Assembly (NCBI RefSeq): GCF_000213655.1
Contig: NC_015554.1
Span: 3,844,001 to 3,908,000 of the forward strand
Source of the DNA: Alteromonas naphthalenivorans
GTDB lineage: Bacteria > Pseudomonadota > Gammaproteobacteria > Enterobacterales > Alteromonadaceae
Length of the DNA stretch: 64,000 nucleotides
Direction: 5' to 3'
Below the pieces are notes generated by a model. That model saw nothing but the letters and a program-made list of their open reading frames with translations, was not told where the DNA came from and did not search any database. The position numbers were made by a program, and so were the translations under genes. Below, piece after piece: positions 49,984 to 59,424 of the stretch; position 1 is the first letter of the stretch; every line of letters begins with the position of its first letter.

Positions 49984-50742
49984 TTACGCCTTAATGAAAC
50001 TGATGTTGTTTTCATCAATAATTTTTCGAATAGCAGGGGGCGGTGTTTGATCGCATACCAGGCAATCAACCTGAGAAATATGCCCCTGCTCTACCATAGC
50101 TCTTCGTTCAAACTTACTATAATCTGCTGCAAGAATAACGTGCTGGGTATGCTCTAATATCGCTTGTGATACCTTTACTTCCCTAAAATCAAAATCGAGC
50201 AGTGCACCATCAGCGCTAATTCCACTGATACCTATAATGCCGTAATCCATACGAAACTGGCTGATGAAGTCGCAGGTTGCTTCCCCAATAATACCGCCAT
50301 CTCGGTAACGTACTTCGCCCGCAGCGATAATAACTGAGAAGTCTTCTTTAGCAGAAAGAATGGTCGCGACATGAATGTTATTCGTTACCACGTGCAAGTT
50401 TTTATGATTAAGTAACTTGCTTGCTATCATTTCAGTCGTCGTGCCTATGTTTATAAATAATGAAGCCCCGTCGGGGATCATGCTAGCCACTGCCTCAGCA
50501 ATTCTTTCTTTTACTTCACTGTTTTGTGTTTTGCGTTCTTGATAAGGCGTATTTTCCCAACTTCGATTAAGTCCAGCGCCCCCATGGTATCGACTAACAA
50601 TACCTGCCTCGGCGAGCTGGTTTAGATCGCGACGAATAGTTTGGGGGGTAACATCACAACGAGTAACCAAGTCGTCAATAGACATGAAGCCATTTTGTTT
50701 GATAAAGCTAACAATTTTTTCGTGTCTTTGCGTTTGGTTCAT
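49984..50742 (-). CDS. glpR: GlpR, DeoR-family glycerol-3-phosphate repressor
   Basis: 252 residues. The N-terminal winged helix-turn-helix has the DeoR signature (IVSFIKQNGFMSIDDLVTRCDVTPQTIRRDLNQLAEAGIVSRYHGGA), and the rest is a DeoR sensor domain with NIGTTTEMIASKLL and GIIGISGISADGALLDFD. It lies between glpD and divergent glpK, and a 18/20 match to the E. coli GlpR operator is in the intergenic region. Glycerol-3-phosphate should be the inducer, as in E. coli. Confidence 0.95.
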   Translation of the reverse strand: MNQTQRHEKIVSFIKQNGFMSIDDLVTRCDVTPQTIRRDLNQLAEAGIVSRYHGGAGLNRSWENTPYQERKTQNSEVKERIAEAVASMIPDGASLFINIGTTTEMIASKLLNHKNLHVVTNNIHVATILSAKEDFSVIIAAGEVRYRDGGIIGEATCDFISQFRMDYGIIGISGISADGALLDFDFREVKVSQAILEHTQHVILAADYSKFERRAMVEQGHISQVDCLVCDQTPPPAIRKIIDENNISFIKA

Positions 50743-50816
50743 TGGGTCATTCCTTGTGGCGATTTAGCTATTATACGTGGTTCACCTTTGCCTGCCTACG
50801 GTAATTCGAACACTGA

Positions 50817-50836
50817 AATGTTCGTTTTCGAAAATA
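50817..50836 (+). promoter_or_regulatory. GlpR operator between glpR and glpK
   Basis: AATGTTCGTTTTCGAAAATA matches the E. coli GlpR consensus WATGTTCGWTAWCGAACATW, quoted from memory, at 18 of 20 positions (mismatches at 11 and 17). It lies 63 bp before the glpK ATG and 74 bp before glpR on the other strand, so it could repress both. Confidence 0.8.
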
Positions 50837-50899
50837 TAGCATTGTTAAACTGGTGTAAATGGTGCAAACTCTTACCAAATTATGTTCAGGAGACGTGTC

Positions 50900-52384
50900 A
50901 TGGGCCAATATATTCTTGCCATAGACCAAGGAACCACGAGTTCACGTAGCATTATCTTTGCAGCGGACGGCGCTATCGTAGCTGTTGCACAACAAGAGTT
51001 TTCTCAAAAATACCCACAAGATGGTTGGGTGGAACACGATCCAGAAGAAATTTGGGAAAGCGTAACCACTACCATGAAGCAAGTATTCGATAAGTGCTCT
51101 GTATCACCTGAAGATATAGCCTCTATAGGTATTACCAATCAACGCGAAACAACCTTAGTTTGGAATAAAAACACCGGCAAGCCTGTGTACCCGGCTATTG
51201 TTTGGCAAGACAGACGTACCTCGCAGCAATGTCGCGAACTCGACGACGATGAAAGTTTAGTGGCGCATATTACTGAATCTACGGGGCTACTGCTTGACCC
51301 TTATTTTTCGGCCACCAAACTAGCGTGGATCTTAGACAATGTAGAAGGTGCAAGAGCGCAAGCCGAAGCCGGTGAATTGCTTTTTGGTACAGTGGACACC
51401 TTCTTAATTTGGCGTTTGACCAACGGCGAATCACATAAGACCGATGCCACTAACGCTTCTCGTACCATGTTGTTCGACATTAATACTCAGTGTTGGGACG
51501 AACGATTACTCGATACCTTTAATATCCCTAAAGCCATGCTTCCTGAGGTCATGGACTGTGCTGATGAATTTGGTGTTGTAAGCAAAGATATTTTGGGCTG
51601 TGCTATCCCTATTCAAGGTGTAGCCGGCGATCAGCAGGCTACGCTTGTTGGCCAAGCCTGCTTCCAGAAAGGCATGGCAAAAAGTACTTATGGTACGGGT
51701 TGTTTCATGATTTTGAATACAGGCGACAAGCCTCTTCAATCTAAGAACCGCTTGTTAACTACCGTAGGTTATAGGTTAAACGGAAAAACCACTTACGCCC
51801 TTGAAGGTAGTATTTTCATGGCCGGCGCTACGGTGCAGTGGTTACGTGATGGCTTGAAACTGATTGACGATGCTTCCGAAACCGAAGCGTTGGCGCAAAG
51901 AGCGCGACAAGATAACGGTGTTTTTCTTGTGCCAGCCTTTACCGGACTAGGCGCTCCTTATTGGGATCCCGATGCGCGAGGTGCGATTTTGGGCCTAACT
52001 CGAGACACCGGCATAAGCGAAATTGTTGCCGCGGGCTTGCAATCAGTATGTTATCAAACCAAAGACTTACAGAAAGCCATGGAAAGTGATGGCGCACGGC
52101 CAACCACTATCCGCGTAGATGGCGGCATGTCTCGAAACGATTGGGTAATGGGTTTCTTGTCTGACATATTAGGCGCAGAAGTTGAACGCCCCGAAATTAC
52201 TGAAACCACCGCACTTGGCGCCGCATTCCTTGCTGGCCTTCAAGCTGGTGTATTTACCTCTGTTGATTCCCTTACCGAGTGCTGGAAAAGTGACAGTATT
52301 TTCACTCCTCGGCTTTCAAAAGAAGAGCGTGACAAGGCCTATGACGGTTGGAAAAACGCCGTTGCCCGTATCCGCTGTAGTTAA
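50900..52384 (+). CDS. glpK: Glycerol kinase
   Basis: 494 residues from ATG 50900 with GGAGA upstream; an in-frame ATG six codons earlier is not conserved. [45 protein letters not shown] and the C-terminal [21 protein letters not shown] are the FGGY-kinase signatures. It phosphorylates glycerol to glycerol-3-phosphate, the substrate of GlpD. No glpF facilitator is next to it. Expression is likely under GlpR. Confidence 0.98.
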   Translation: MGQYILAIDQGTTSSRSIIFAADGAIVAVAQQEFSQKYPQDGWVEHDPEEIWESVTTTMKQVFDKCSVSPEDIASIGITNQRETTLVWNKNTGKPVYPAIVWQDRRTSQQCRELDDDESLVAHITESTGLLLDPYFSATKLAWILDNVEGARAQAEAGELLFGTVDTFLIWRLTNGESHKTDATNASRTMLFDINTQCWDERLLDTFNIPKAMLPEVMDCADEFGVVSKDILGCAIPIQGVAGDQQATLVGQACFQKGMAKSTYGTGCFMILNTGDKPLQSKNRLLTTVGYRLNGKTTYALEGSIFMAGATVQWLRDGLKLIDDASETEALAQRARQDNGVFLVPAFTGLGAPYWDPDARGAILGLTRDTGISEIVAAGLQSVCYQTKDLQKAMESDGARPTTIRVDGGMSRNDWVMGFLSDILGAEVERPEITETTALGAAFLAGLQAGVFTSVDSLTECWKSDSIFTPRLSKEERDKAYDGWKNAVARIRCS

Positions 52385-52402
52385 TTTTACCTCTCCATAT
52401 AT

Positions 52403-52426
52403 AGCGCGGTAATAAACCGCGCTTTT
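52403..52426 (+). terminator. Intrinsic terminator after glpK
   Basis: AGCGCGGT, AATAA loop and ACCGCGCTTTT form an 8-bp stem with a short U-run, 19 bp after the glpK stop. Confidence 0.85.
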
Positions 52427-52492
52427 AATATAAAAAAATATTTTTATAACATTGTCATTACAATGTAAATTTGTGTTACTATCAAAAATTAA

Positions 52493-52506
52493 GGAAAACG
52501 TTTACC
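52493..52506 (+). promoter_or_regulatory. Putative LacI/GalR-type operator before the TonB receptor
   Basis: GGAAAACGTTTACC is a palindrome centred on CG with one mismatched pair, of the AAACGTTT type bound by LacI/GalR-family repressors. A similar element precedes the alpha-galactosidase gene. The regulator is not in the window. Confidence 0.45.
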
Positions 52507-52675
52507 TTTTTCTTAATTTTTAAAAACCTTTAATTTCAACATCTTAATAATAATAATTCGAAATTTAGGTTATAAAATGTGTAAAAAGAATGTTAATAAG
52601 CTTGATCCGAACATACTTATTACGCTATTTGTACGCTAACTAAGTAGAAAATAGCCTACTCACGGAGAAAACACA

Positions 52676-55422
52676 GTGACACATAAAATTAACACATCAT
52701 TATTAGGCCCAATGGCCAAGCGCTCACTATTAGGCGTTGCTATTGCGACAGCCTTACACACCCCGTTGGTATTCGCTCAAGAAGAAGCGACACCATCTGA
52801 AGACCAAGTTGATGTTATTGAAGTTAAAGGTTTTACCAGTTCACTTAAAGCATCAATGCTAGATAAGAAAGCATCTGATGTTGTTTACGACGGTATTACT
52901 GCTGAAGATATTGGTAAATTCCCAGATCAAAACGTTGCAGAGTCACTGCAGCGCATTACTGGTGTTGCTATTGATAGAAGTGGCGGTGAAGGACAATTCA
53001 TTACAGTACGTGGTTCGGCCCAGAATTTAACACCGTATTGGTAAATGGTCGTCAAATCGCTACTGAGAACCAAGGTCGAGCGTTCAGCTTCGACACGCTT
53101 CCTGCAGAATTAATTAGTGGTGCAAAGGTATACAAGAGCCCGCTAGCATCAATGCAAGAAGGTGGTATTGGCTCGACTGTTGAAGTTACCACTGCACGCC
53201 CTTTCGCATTTGATGGCTTTAAAGCTGTAGCAAGTGTTAAAGGCATGTATGAAGACATTTCTGAAGAAACAACACCACAACTATCTGGCCTTGTTACCAA
53301 TACCTTTATGGATGGCAAGCTGGGCGTTTTAGCTGCTGCTTCCTTCCAACAACGTAAACTTCAAACAAATATGTTGGAAACACGCTACTGGCGTCCAGGT
53401 GTTAGCATCACAGATCGTTCAGAACTGGATAACCCAGACTATGCCGATAGCTCGCAATACAATGGCGTTTACGTTCCACAGAACTTTGACCAAATTGTTG
53501 ACTTGGTAGATCGTGAAAGAACATCTGGAAACTTGGTTGTTCAATACGCTCCTAACGATGATATGACTCTTACCTTAGACGGTCTTTACTCAAAGTTCGA
53601 AGTTGATTCAGACGCCCACAGTGTTGGTCATTGGTTCACCGATAGCAACTTAGACAATATGACCTTTAATGACAATGGCTCACTAACTAGCTTAGACAGT
53701 ACATTAGTTGAAGGTGTTGGTGGTGCAACTGACTTTATCCGTCGTTGATACGGTCGTGACGTTGAAATTCAAGCATTTGGTGCGAACTTCGAGTGGTTAG
53801 TAAATGACAATTTAACTGCCGTTATCGATTTATCAACATCAACGGCTGAAGACAACAGTGGTGGCGATAACTTCTTTACCGTTGTAGGTTACAACAATGC
53901 CTACAGCGTAGATTATTCAGGGACTACTACACCAACACTAACTGTTGATGGTGGTGATGCAGCCTTACAAACACCATCGTTAGGCCGCATGCATTACAAC
54001 GAACGTAACGGCTTCGATACTGAAGACACTATTTCAGAATACCGTGCGGATTTCACATGGGTGCCAGATTCGGATAATGCCTTCTACAAAATGGATTTTG
54101 GTATTTACTATCAAGACCGTGAAAAAGACAACACACGTCGCTTCGCTTCAGCATGTAATGTTTACTGTGGATACAGTTTCGATATTCCTGATGAGCTACT
54201 TACTGTTTTCACTGCCGAAAACTACTTTGCTGGCGTACCTAACCAATGGTTGACGTACAACCCGGAAGCGTTCTTCGATTATGCAAACTCTGACGTCGCT
54301 GCACAGCAAATTGCTGATGCAACAGGTTTATCATTTGATGATGTTCGTGCAACCCTTGATGCAACAAATATTAGTAACCCGCAAGCAAGTGCCGACTCTT
54401 ACGTTGTGGGCGAAGAACTATTAAGTGTTTACACGCAGTTCTACTTCCAAACTGAAATCTCAGATTTACCTTTAGATATTAACTTCGGTTTCCGTTACAC
54501 AGAAACAGATACATCTGTAGATGGAACTGTTCAACAGGTTCAAGATTTAGAGTTTATTCCTAACGACCCATCAGACCTTAACGTTGTTTATGCGACCGAT
54601 GTTGGAACGCCGATTAATGAGAAAAACAGCTACTCTTCGTTGCTGCCTAATGTAAACGTTAAACTTCAACTAACTGACGATTTGTATCTACGTTATGCTT
54701 ATTCAGAAACACTTACTCGCCCAATGATGGACGACCTAGTACCTGTATTTAACGTAACGGTATCTCGTCCAGGTAACTTGCAAGCTCAAGCGGGAAATAC
54801 CGAACTTCAACCATACCAAGCTTCTAGCTGGGATGTGTCTTTAGAGTGGTATTACGATGACACGAGTTACTTCTCAGCGGCTGCATTTAATAAGGAAGTT
54901 GAAGACTTCATTTCTTCATCTACTGAAGAAGAGTCTTTATTCTTAGATAGCGGTGAGTATGTATTTAGTGTGCTTCGTCCTCGTAATGGCGAGACACTGA
55001 ATGTTGAAGGTCTTGAACTAGCTTGGCTACATACTTTAGAAAATGGTTTTGGTATTCAAGCTAACGCCACTATCGTAAATTCAGATGCTGAATTTAGTCT
55101 GCCAGGTTTGGGGAACTCTCAAAACATTACGCTTTTCTATGAAAAAGATGCGTTCCAAGCCCGTGTAGCACTGAACAACCGTGAAACTTTCATGCAAGAA
55201 GCGGTAAGTTCACTAGGTGGTACTGAGCCTCTGTTCACAGAGACATATACCCAAGTGGATATGAGCGTAAGCTATGATGTTAATGAAACCGTTACCGTGT
55301 TCTTCGAAGGTATCAATATTACTGAAGAAGAGCTAACGCGTCGTGGTCGCCTATCTGAACACTTTGTACAACAAGTGAATGATGGTGCTCGCTATGCAGT
55401 TGGCGTACGTGCTAACTTTTAA
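52676..55422 (+). pseudogene. TonB-dependent receptor, broken by a frameshift and a stop
   Basis: Three pieces make one receptor: 52676-53044, 53038-53748 and onward to 55422 in the same frame as the second. From a GTG start, the signal peptide ends VFAQ, and QVDVIEVKGF (TonB box) and the plug FPDQNVAESLQRITGVAIDRS follow. At about 53014 the sequence GGTTCGGCC lacks one T; restoring it gives the usual VRGFGPEFNTVLVNGR. At 53746-53748 TGA stands where RRWYGRD is expected (TGG). With one base added the gene has 916 codons, a normal length. The C-terminal half is fully open and ends in the aromatic VRANF, the signal for outer-membrane insertion. It would import an oligosaccharide, probably a galactoside. 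Sequencing error cannot be excluded for the frameshift but is less likely for the substitution. Confidence 0.9.
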
Positions 55423-55440
55423 TTATACCTAGAATGAAAG

Positions 55441-55463
55441 AGGGGGGCATTCGCCCCCTTTTT
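55441..55463 (+). terminator. Strong terminator between receptor and symporter genes
   Basis: AGGGGGGC, ATTC loop and GCCCCCTTTTT, 18 bp after the receptor stop and 29 bp before the symporter start. It would lower expression of the downstream genes relative to the receptor. Confidence 0.9.
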
Positions 55464-55491
55464 AGTTGTTTCTTCTGCTGAGGAGTTTTTT

Positions 55492-56934
55492 GTGTCAGGC
55501 AGCTTAATCCAAATCATTGTTTTCTTCGTTATTACTGCGCTTATAGGTCTACTCACCTACATTAAGTGCCGCGGACATGGACACAGTAAGGCAAGTGAAA
55601 CTAAAGAATACTTTCTAGCTGGCGGTGGTCTTACATGGATCTTTGTCGCGGGCTCTATTACGTTAACTAATTTAAGTACCGACCAATTAGTAGGTATGAA
55701 CGGTAACCAAATGGCGTTACTGGCATGGTGGGAATTTGCAGCCGTTATAGGCTTAATAATCTTAGCCCGTATTTTCCTTCCTGTTTATTATCACTATCAA
55801 TGCACAACTACTACCGAGCTTTTAGAGAAGCGTTACAACAACAAGCATATTCGTGCGCTTATTGGGCTGCTTTTCTTCTTAGGTAGCAGCCTTATATTTA
55901 TGCCAGCGGTTATTTATTCTGGCTCTTTGTTCATGATTAACATGTTTAACCTAGACCTTCCACTCATGTATGTAGCTACAGCTTTTGCCATCATTGGTGC
56001 GTTGTATGCAATTTTTGGCGGGTTACGCGCGGTTGCGGTATCAGATACGTACTCGGGTGTTTTGTTGCTGGTTATGGCAATAGTTGTAGTGATATTGGCA
56101 ATGGTAGCTATCGATTTTGATTTCTCAGGCATTCCTACAGAACGCTTAACATTAATTGGTGATGCAGACTCTCCTCTTCCATGGCAAACCCTATTAACCG
56201 GTATGATCTTCATTCAGACGTTCTACTGGAGTACCAATCAAACCATTACACAACGCGCTATGGCTGCCCCTAATATCAAAGAGGCACAGAAAGGCGTGTA
56301 CGCAGCAGCGATCATTCGCTTTATCATTGTTCCTAGTATAATTGTTGTCCCTGGCATCATCTCATTCAAACTTTACGGTGACATAAACGATGCAGCCTAC
56401 GGAACACTAGTTGGCGACGTTTTACCTGATTGGTTGTCGGGCGTTTTTGCAGCTGCGCTAGCGGCGGCGGTACTCACAACATATAACAGTAACTTAAACT
56501 CAGCCACGGCGTTATATGTATGCGATATACACGAAGCTTACGTGAACAAAAAGCCTGAAGTGGCCAAGTTAGGTGGAATTGTTACCGCAATTCTTACTGT
56601 AGTTTCACTGGTAATGGTGCCAATCTACGCGCAAGCCGAAAGTATCATTAACTTGTTACAACAACTCTATGGTTTGCTTAGCATGCCTATACTTTCTATT
56701 TTTATAGTCGGCTTGTTGTTTAATAATGTTAACCCGTATGCAGGCATTACTGCTGTTATCTTCGGCGTGTTACTTTATTCATTCTTTAGCTTCGTGCACG
56801 CACCTTTTGGTTTGCATTATATTCACCTTATGTTGGTTACCTTAATTTGCTGTATTGGTGTAGCCTTAGGTGTAAATAAACTCGTATTTAGACAGTCGGC
56901 GCAATGGCGTGGCAGATTGGTAGATGCAGACTAG
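55492..56934 (+). CDS. Sodium:solute symporter (SSS/SGLT-like)
   Basis: 480 residues with about 13-14 transmembrane helices, starting at GTG with GAGGAG upstream. The region WIFVAGSITLTNLSTDQLVGMNG and TFYWSTNQTITQRAMAAPNIKEAQKG are like the sugar-binding SGLT branch (vSGLT). It most likely brings a monosaccharide or small glycoside into the cell with sodium. Galactose is plausible given the downstream alpha-galactosidase, but the substrate is an inference. It is intact and 13 bp from the halogenase-like gene. Confidence 0.9.
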   Translation: MSGSLIQIIVFFVITALIGLLTYIKCRGHGHSKASETKEYFLAGGGLTWIFVAGSITLTNLSTDQLVGMNGNQMALLAWWEFAAVIGLIILARIFLPVYYHYQCTTTTELLEKRYNNKHIRALIGLLFFLGSSLIFMPAVIYSGSLFMINMFNLDLPLMYVATAFAIIGALYAIFGGLRAVAVSDTYSGVLLLVMAIVVVILAMVAIDFDFSGIPTERLTLIGDADSPLPWQTLLTGMIFIQTFYWSTNQTITQRAMAAPNIKEAQKGVYAAAIIRFIIVPSIIVVPGIISFKLYGDINDAAYGTLVGDVLPDWLSGVFAAALAAAVLTTYNSNLNSATALYVCDIHEAYVNKKPEVAKLGGIVTAILTVVSLVMVPIYAQAESIINLLQQLYGLLSMPILSIFIVGLLFNNVNPYAGITAVIFGVLLYSFFSFVHAPFGLHYIHLMLVTLICCIGVALGVNKLVFRQSAQWRGRLVDAD

Positions 56935-56946
56935 GTAGCGCAGCGT

Positions 56947-58488
56947 ATGACGCCGGTAAATAGTGTTGTTATTGTAGGCGGAGGCACGGCGGGTTGGCTT
57001 ACTGCTGGTCTGCTGGCGGCTACCCACTCTAAACAAGGCTCCACCGGCGCACGCTTGTCTGTAAAGGTTATTGAATCTGATTCGATTCATCCTATTGGTG
57101 TGGGCGAAGGCACTTGGCCTACTATGCGCAGCACCTTAGCTAAAATAGGAATTGAAGAAGCTGCACTCGTCCAACAAGCGAGTGCGACCTTTAAACAGGC
57201 GAGTAAGTTTGTTCACTGGCACACTGAAGGGCAACGCACTGGATACTACCACCCCTTTAGCGCGCCTCAAGGCTCGGCCAGTGTAGATATAACCCCGTAT
57301 TGGTTACACAACGACTCATTAAACGAGTATGCCTCAGATGTATGTTTTCAACCTAGCCTGTGCGAACAAGGTCTAGCCCCCAAATTAAAGGCCGATTCAA
57401 AGCAAAGCTTCAGTGCCAATTACGGCTATCATCTTGATGCCGGTAAATTCATTAACGTAATACGTGAACACTGTAAGAAAGTGTTAGGCGTCGAGCACAT
57501 TATTGATGATGTCACCGATGTTGCTACTGATGACGCAGGCATAAAGCATGTCGTGACAAAAAATAATGACCATATTCGCGGTGATATTTTTGTTGATTGC
57601 ACAGGTTTTAGTGCACGTCTTATCGAAAAAGCACTAGATGTTCCCATGGAAGACGCATCCTCTGTATTGTTTTCAGATTCAGCTTTGGTGCATCAAATTG
57701 CATATTCTGATGAACATCAGCCTATTGCTTGTCACACCCTATCTACCGCGCAAGAAGCTGGTTGGATATGGGACATTGGTTTGCAAAATCGCCGGGGCAC
57801 GGGTTACGTTTATTCGTCAGAATTTCAATCCGATGATGAGGCAACTCAAACGTTTATGGCTTATCTAAAATCGATAAACCCTAACGAAGAGTTACCTTCT
57901 ACTTTTAGAAAAATTAACTATAAAACTGGCTATAGAAAACGTTTCTGGGAAAAAAATTGCGTAGCTATAGGTTTATCTAGTGGCTTCTTAGAGCCCCTTG
58001 AGGCCTCTTCACTGATGTTAATTGAGCAAAGTGCAATTCAACTTGCTGAGCAATTACCCGCCTACACACAGGTAATGCCCCACGTGGCAAGCCGCTTTAA
58101 TCGGGCGTTAACTAATAAGTGGCAAAGCACTATAGAATTTTTAAAACTACACTATGTTCTTAGTAATCGTAACGAAGACTTCTGGTTAGCAAACAGATCA
58201 CCACAGAGCATTCCACAACGGCTAGCATCCTTGCTTGAAGAGTGGCAATACCGCCCTATTCTTGATAGCGACTTTACTGATACAGATGAGGTATTTAGCG
58301 CACAAAGCTATCGCTATATACTTTATGGAATGTCACATAAGACCAACTTGAGCCAGTATGTGCGTTCAATGAGCGAATACGAGGGTGCCGATAAACAGTT
58401 ACAACTTAATAAAGCCTTAATCGCTCAGTTGAAAGCGCGCCTTCCTTCTCATCGCGGCTTAATTGATACAATGCTTAATAAGCATTAA
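56947..58488 (+). CDS. Flavin-dependent halogenase-like protein (Trp_halogenase family)
   Basis: 513 residues. FAD-binding GGGTAGW (11-17), GVGEGTWPTM (51-60), candidate catalytic lysines Lys83/Lys87 in ATFKQASKF, and SGFLEPLEASSL further on match the tryptophan halogenase fold. The hallmark WxWxIP motif reads WIWDIG (273-278), with Gly for Pro. Members of this branch are common beside TonB receptors and SapC-like genes in Alteromonadales and Caulobacterales, where no halogenation has been shown that I know of. A role in the uptake system, rather than secondary metabolism, is inferred from its position between symporter and SapC-like gene. Confidence 0.9.
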   Translation: MTPVNSVVIVGGGTAGWLTAGLLAATHSKQGSTGARLSVKVIESDSIHPIGVGEGTWPTMRSTLAKIGIEEAALVQQASATFKQASKFVHWHTEGQRTGYYHPFSAPQGSASVDITPYWLHNDSLNEYASDVCFQPSLCEQGLAPKLKADSKQSFSANYGYHLDAGKFINVIREHCKKVLGVEHIIDDVTDVATDDAGIKHVVTKNNDHIRGDIFVDCTGFSARLIEKALDVPMEDASSVLFSDSALVHQIAYSDEHQPIACHTLSTAQEAGWIWDIGLQNRRGTGYVYSSEFQSDDEATQTFMAYLKSINPNEELPSTFRKINYKTGYRKRFWEKNCVAIGLSSGFLEPLEASSLMLIEQSAIQLAEQLPAYTQVMPHVASRFNRALTNKWQSTIEFLKLHYVLSNRNEDFWLANRSPQSIPQRLASLLEEWQYRPILDSDFTDTDEVFSAQSYRYILYGMSHKTNLSQYVRSMSEYEGADKQLQLNKALIAQLKARLPSHRGLIDTMLNKH

Positions 58489-58525
58489 GCCTAGTACACC
58501 TTAATTTAATCAATCAGGTATTGTT

Positions 58526-59268
58526 ATGTCGTCATATACGCCGTTAGATAGCCAAGCTCATCGCAACCTTCGTATTAAGGTAGATAAAAATTTCGGTCAC
58601 AACGCCGAGTTTAACTTAGTGTCTTTAGGCTTCAATGAGATTGCCAGTATTGCCGGCTGTATGCCTATAGTGGTTACTGCAAATGACACAAACCATTCTC
58701 ACACGTTAGCGGCAGTGGTTGGCTGGCCCGAATTTGGTAACGTATATTGTAGCGACACTGAATGGATGGGTCATGCCGTGCCGCTGAGCATCCAAAGCTA
58801 CCCATTCAATTACGCTGTTGAACAAGACAAACTCACTGTATTGTTTGATGAAGACAGCCCTTTGGTTTCTAACAATAGTAGCGAAGGTGCCAGCGCTTTA
58901 TTTGCATCAGATGGCTCCCCATCTGCAAGTCTTAAACAGTATCAAAGTATGCTATCTAACTTAGCGAGCGGCTCTCAACAAGCAAGTGCTTTTATTCAGC
59001 TTTAACCGACCTTGAGTTGCTATCTAATCTATCAATCACCTTACATTTTGAAAATGGCGAACCCCGTGAAAGCACAGGGCTTATGACTATTAATGAAGAT
59101 AAGCTAGCGCAGCTAAACGCAGATATTATTCACCAATTGCATACCCAAGGGTTACTGATGGCAATAAATGCCATGATGCTTTCACTTAGGCAATACAACC
59201 GCTTGGTACAACTCACTAAAAATGCGAACAACCCTGTGGTTAAAATCGGGCTAAAAACTACCAACTAA
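58526..59268 (+). pseudogene. SapC-like protein gene with a frameshift
   Basis: The first 159 codons (58526-59005) match the start of SapC-like proteins (FNLVSLGFNEIASIAGCMPIVV, VVGWPEFGNVYCSDTEWMG, YPFNYAVE). The frame then stops at TAA, while the C-terminal half (SNLSITLHFENGEP, GLMTINEDKLAQL) continues in the next frame to 59268. Adding one G at about 58999 (ATTCAGGCTTTA) joins them as FIQALTDLELLSNL and gives 248 codons, the usual SapC length. The function of these proteins is unknown; they travel with TonB receptors and halogenase-like genes. Either recent decay or a base-calling error is possible. Confidence 0.85.
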
Positions 59269-59310
59269 TTATTGGTGGAGAAGTAAAGAGCATGGTATTT
59301 TACACGCAAT

Positions 59311-59323
59311 GTAAACGTTTTAC
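59311..59323 (+). promoter_or_regulatory. Putative LacI/GalR-type operator before the alpha-galactosidase
   Basis: GTAAACGTTTTAC shares the AAACGTTT core with the element at 52493. It lies about 100 bp before the ATG in a 156-bp gap. The octamer also occurs by chance in coding parts of the window, so evidence is moderate. Confidence 0.4.
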
Positions 59324-59424
59324 CCAATTTAGATAAACGTCTTATTCCGCATCTTTTCTATGTTATACATGCGATATAAATGGGTGTGCGGTATTCAATC
59401 ATATTTAAAACCTGAGAGGTTAAC

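Noticed and set aside
49872..50069. 65-codon minus-strand open frame in the glpD-glpR gap
   Set aside because: It overlaps the end of glpR out of frame, has no ribosome site or recognisable sequence.
53746..53748. TGA as selenocysteine or programmed read-through
   Set aside because: There is no selenocysteine hairpin visible after it and the gene also has an unrelated frameshift, so mutation is simpler.
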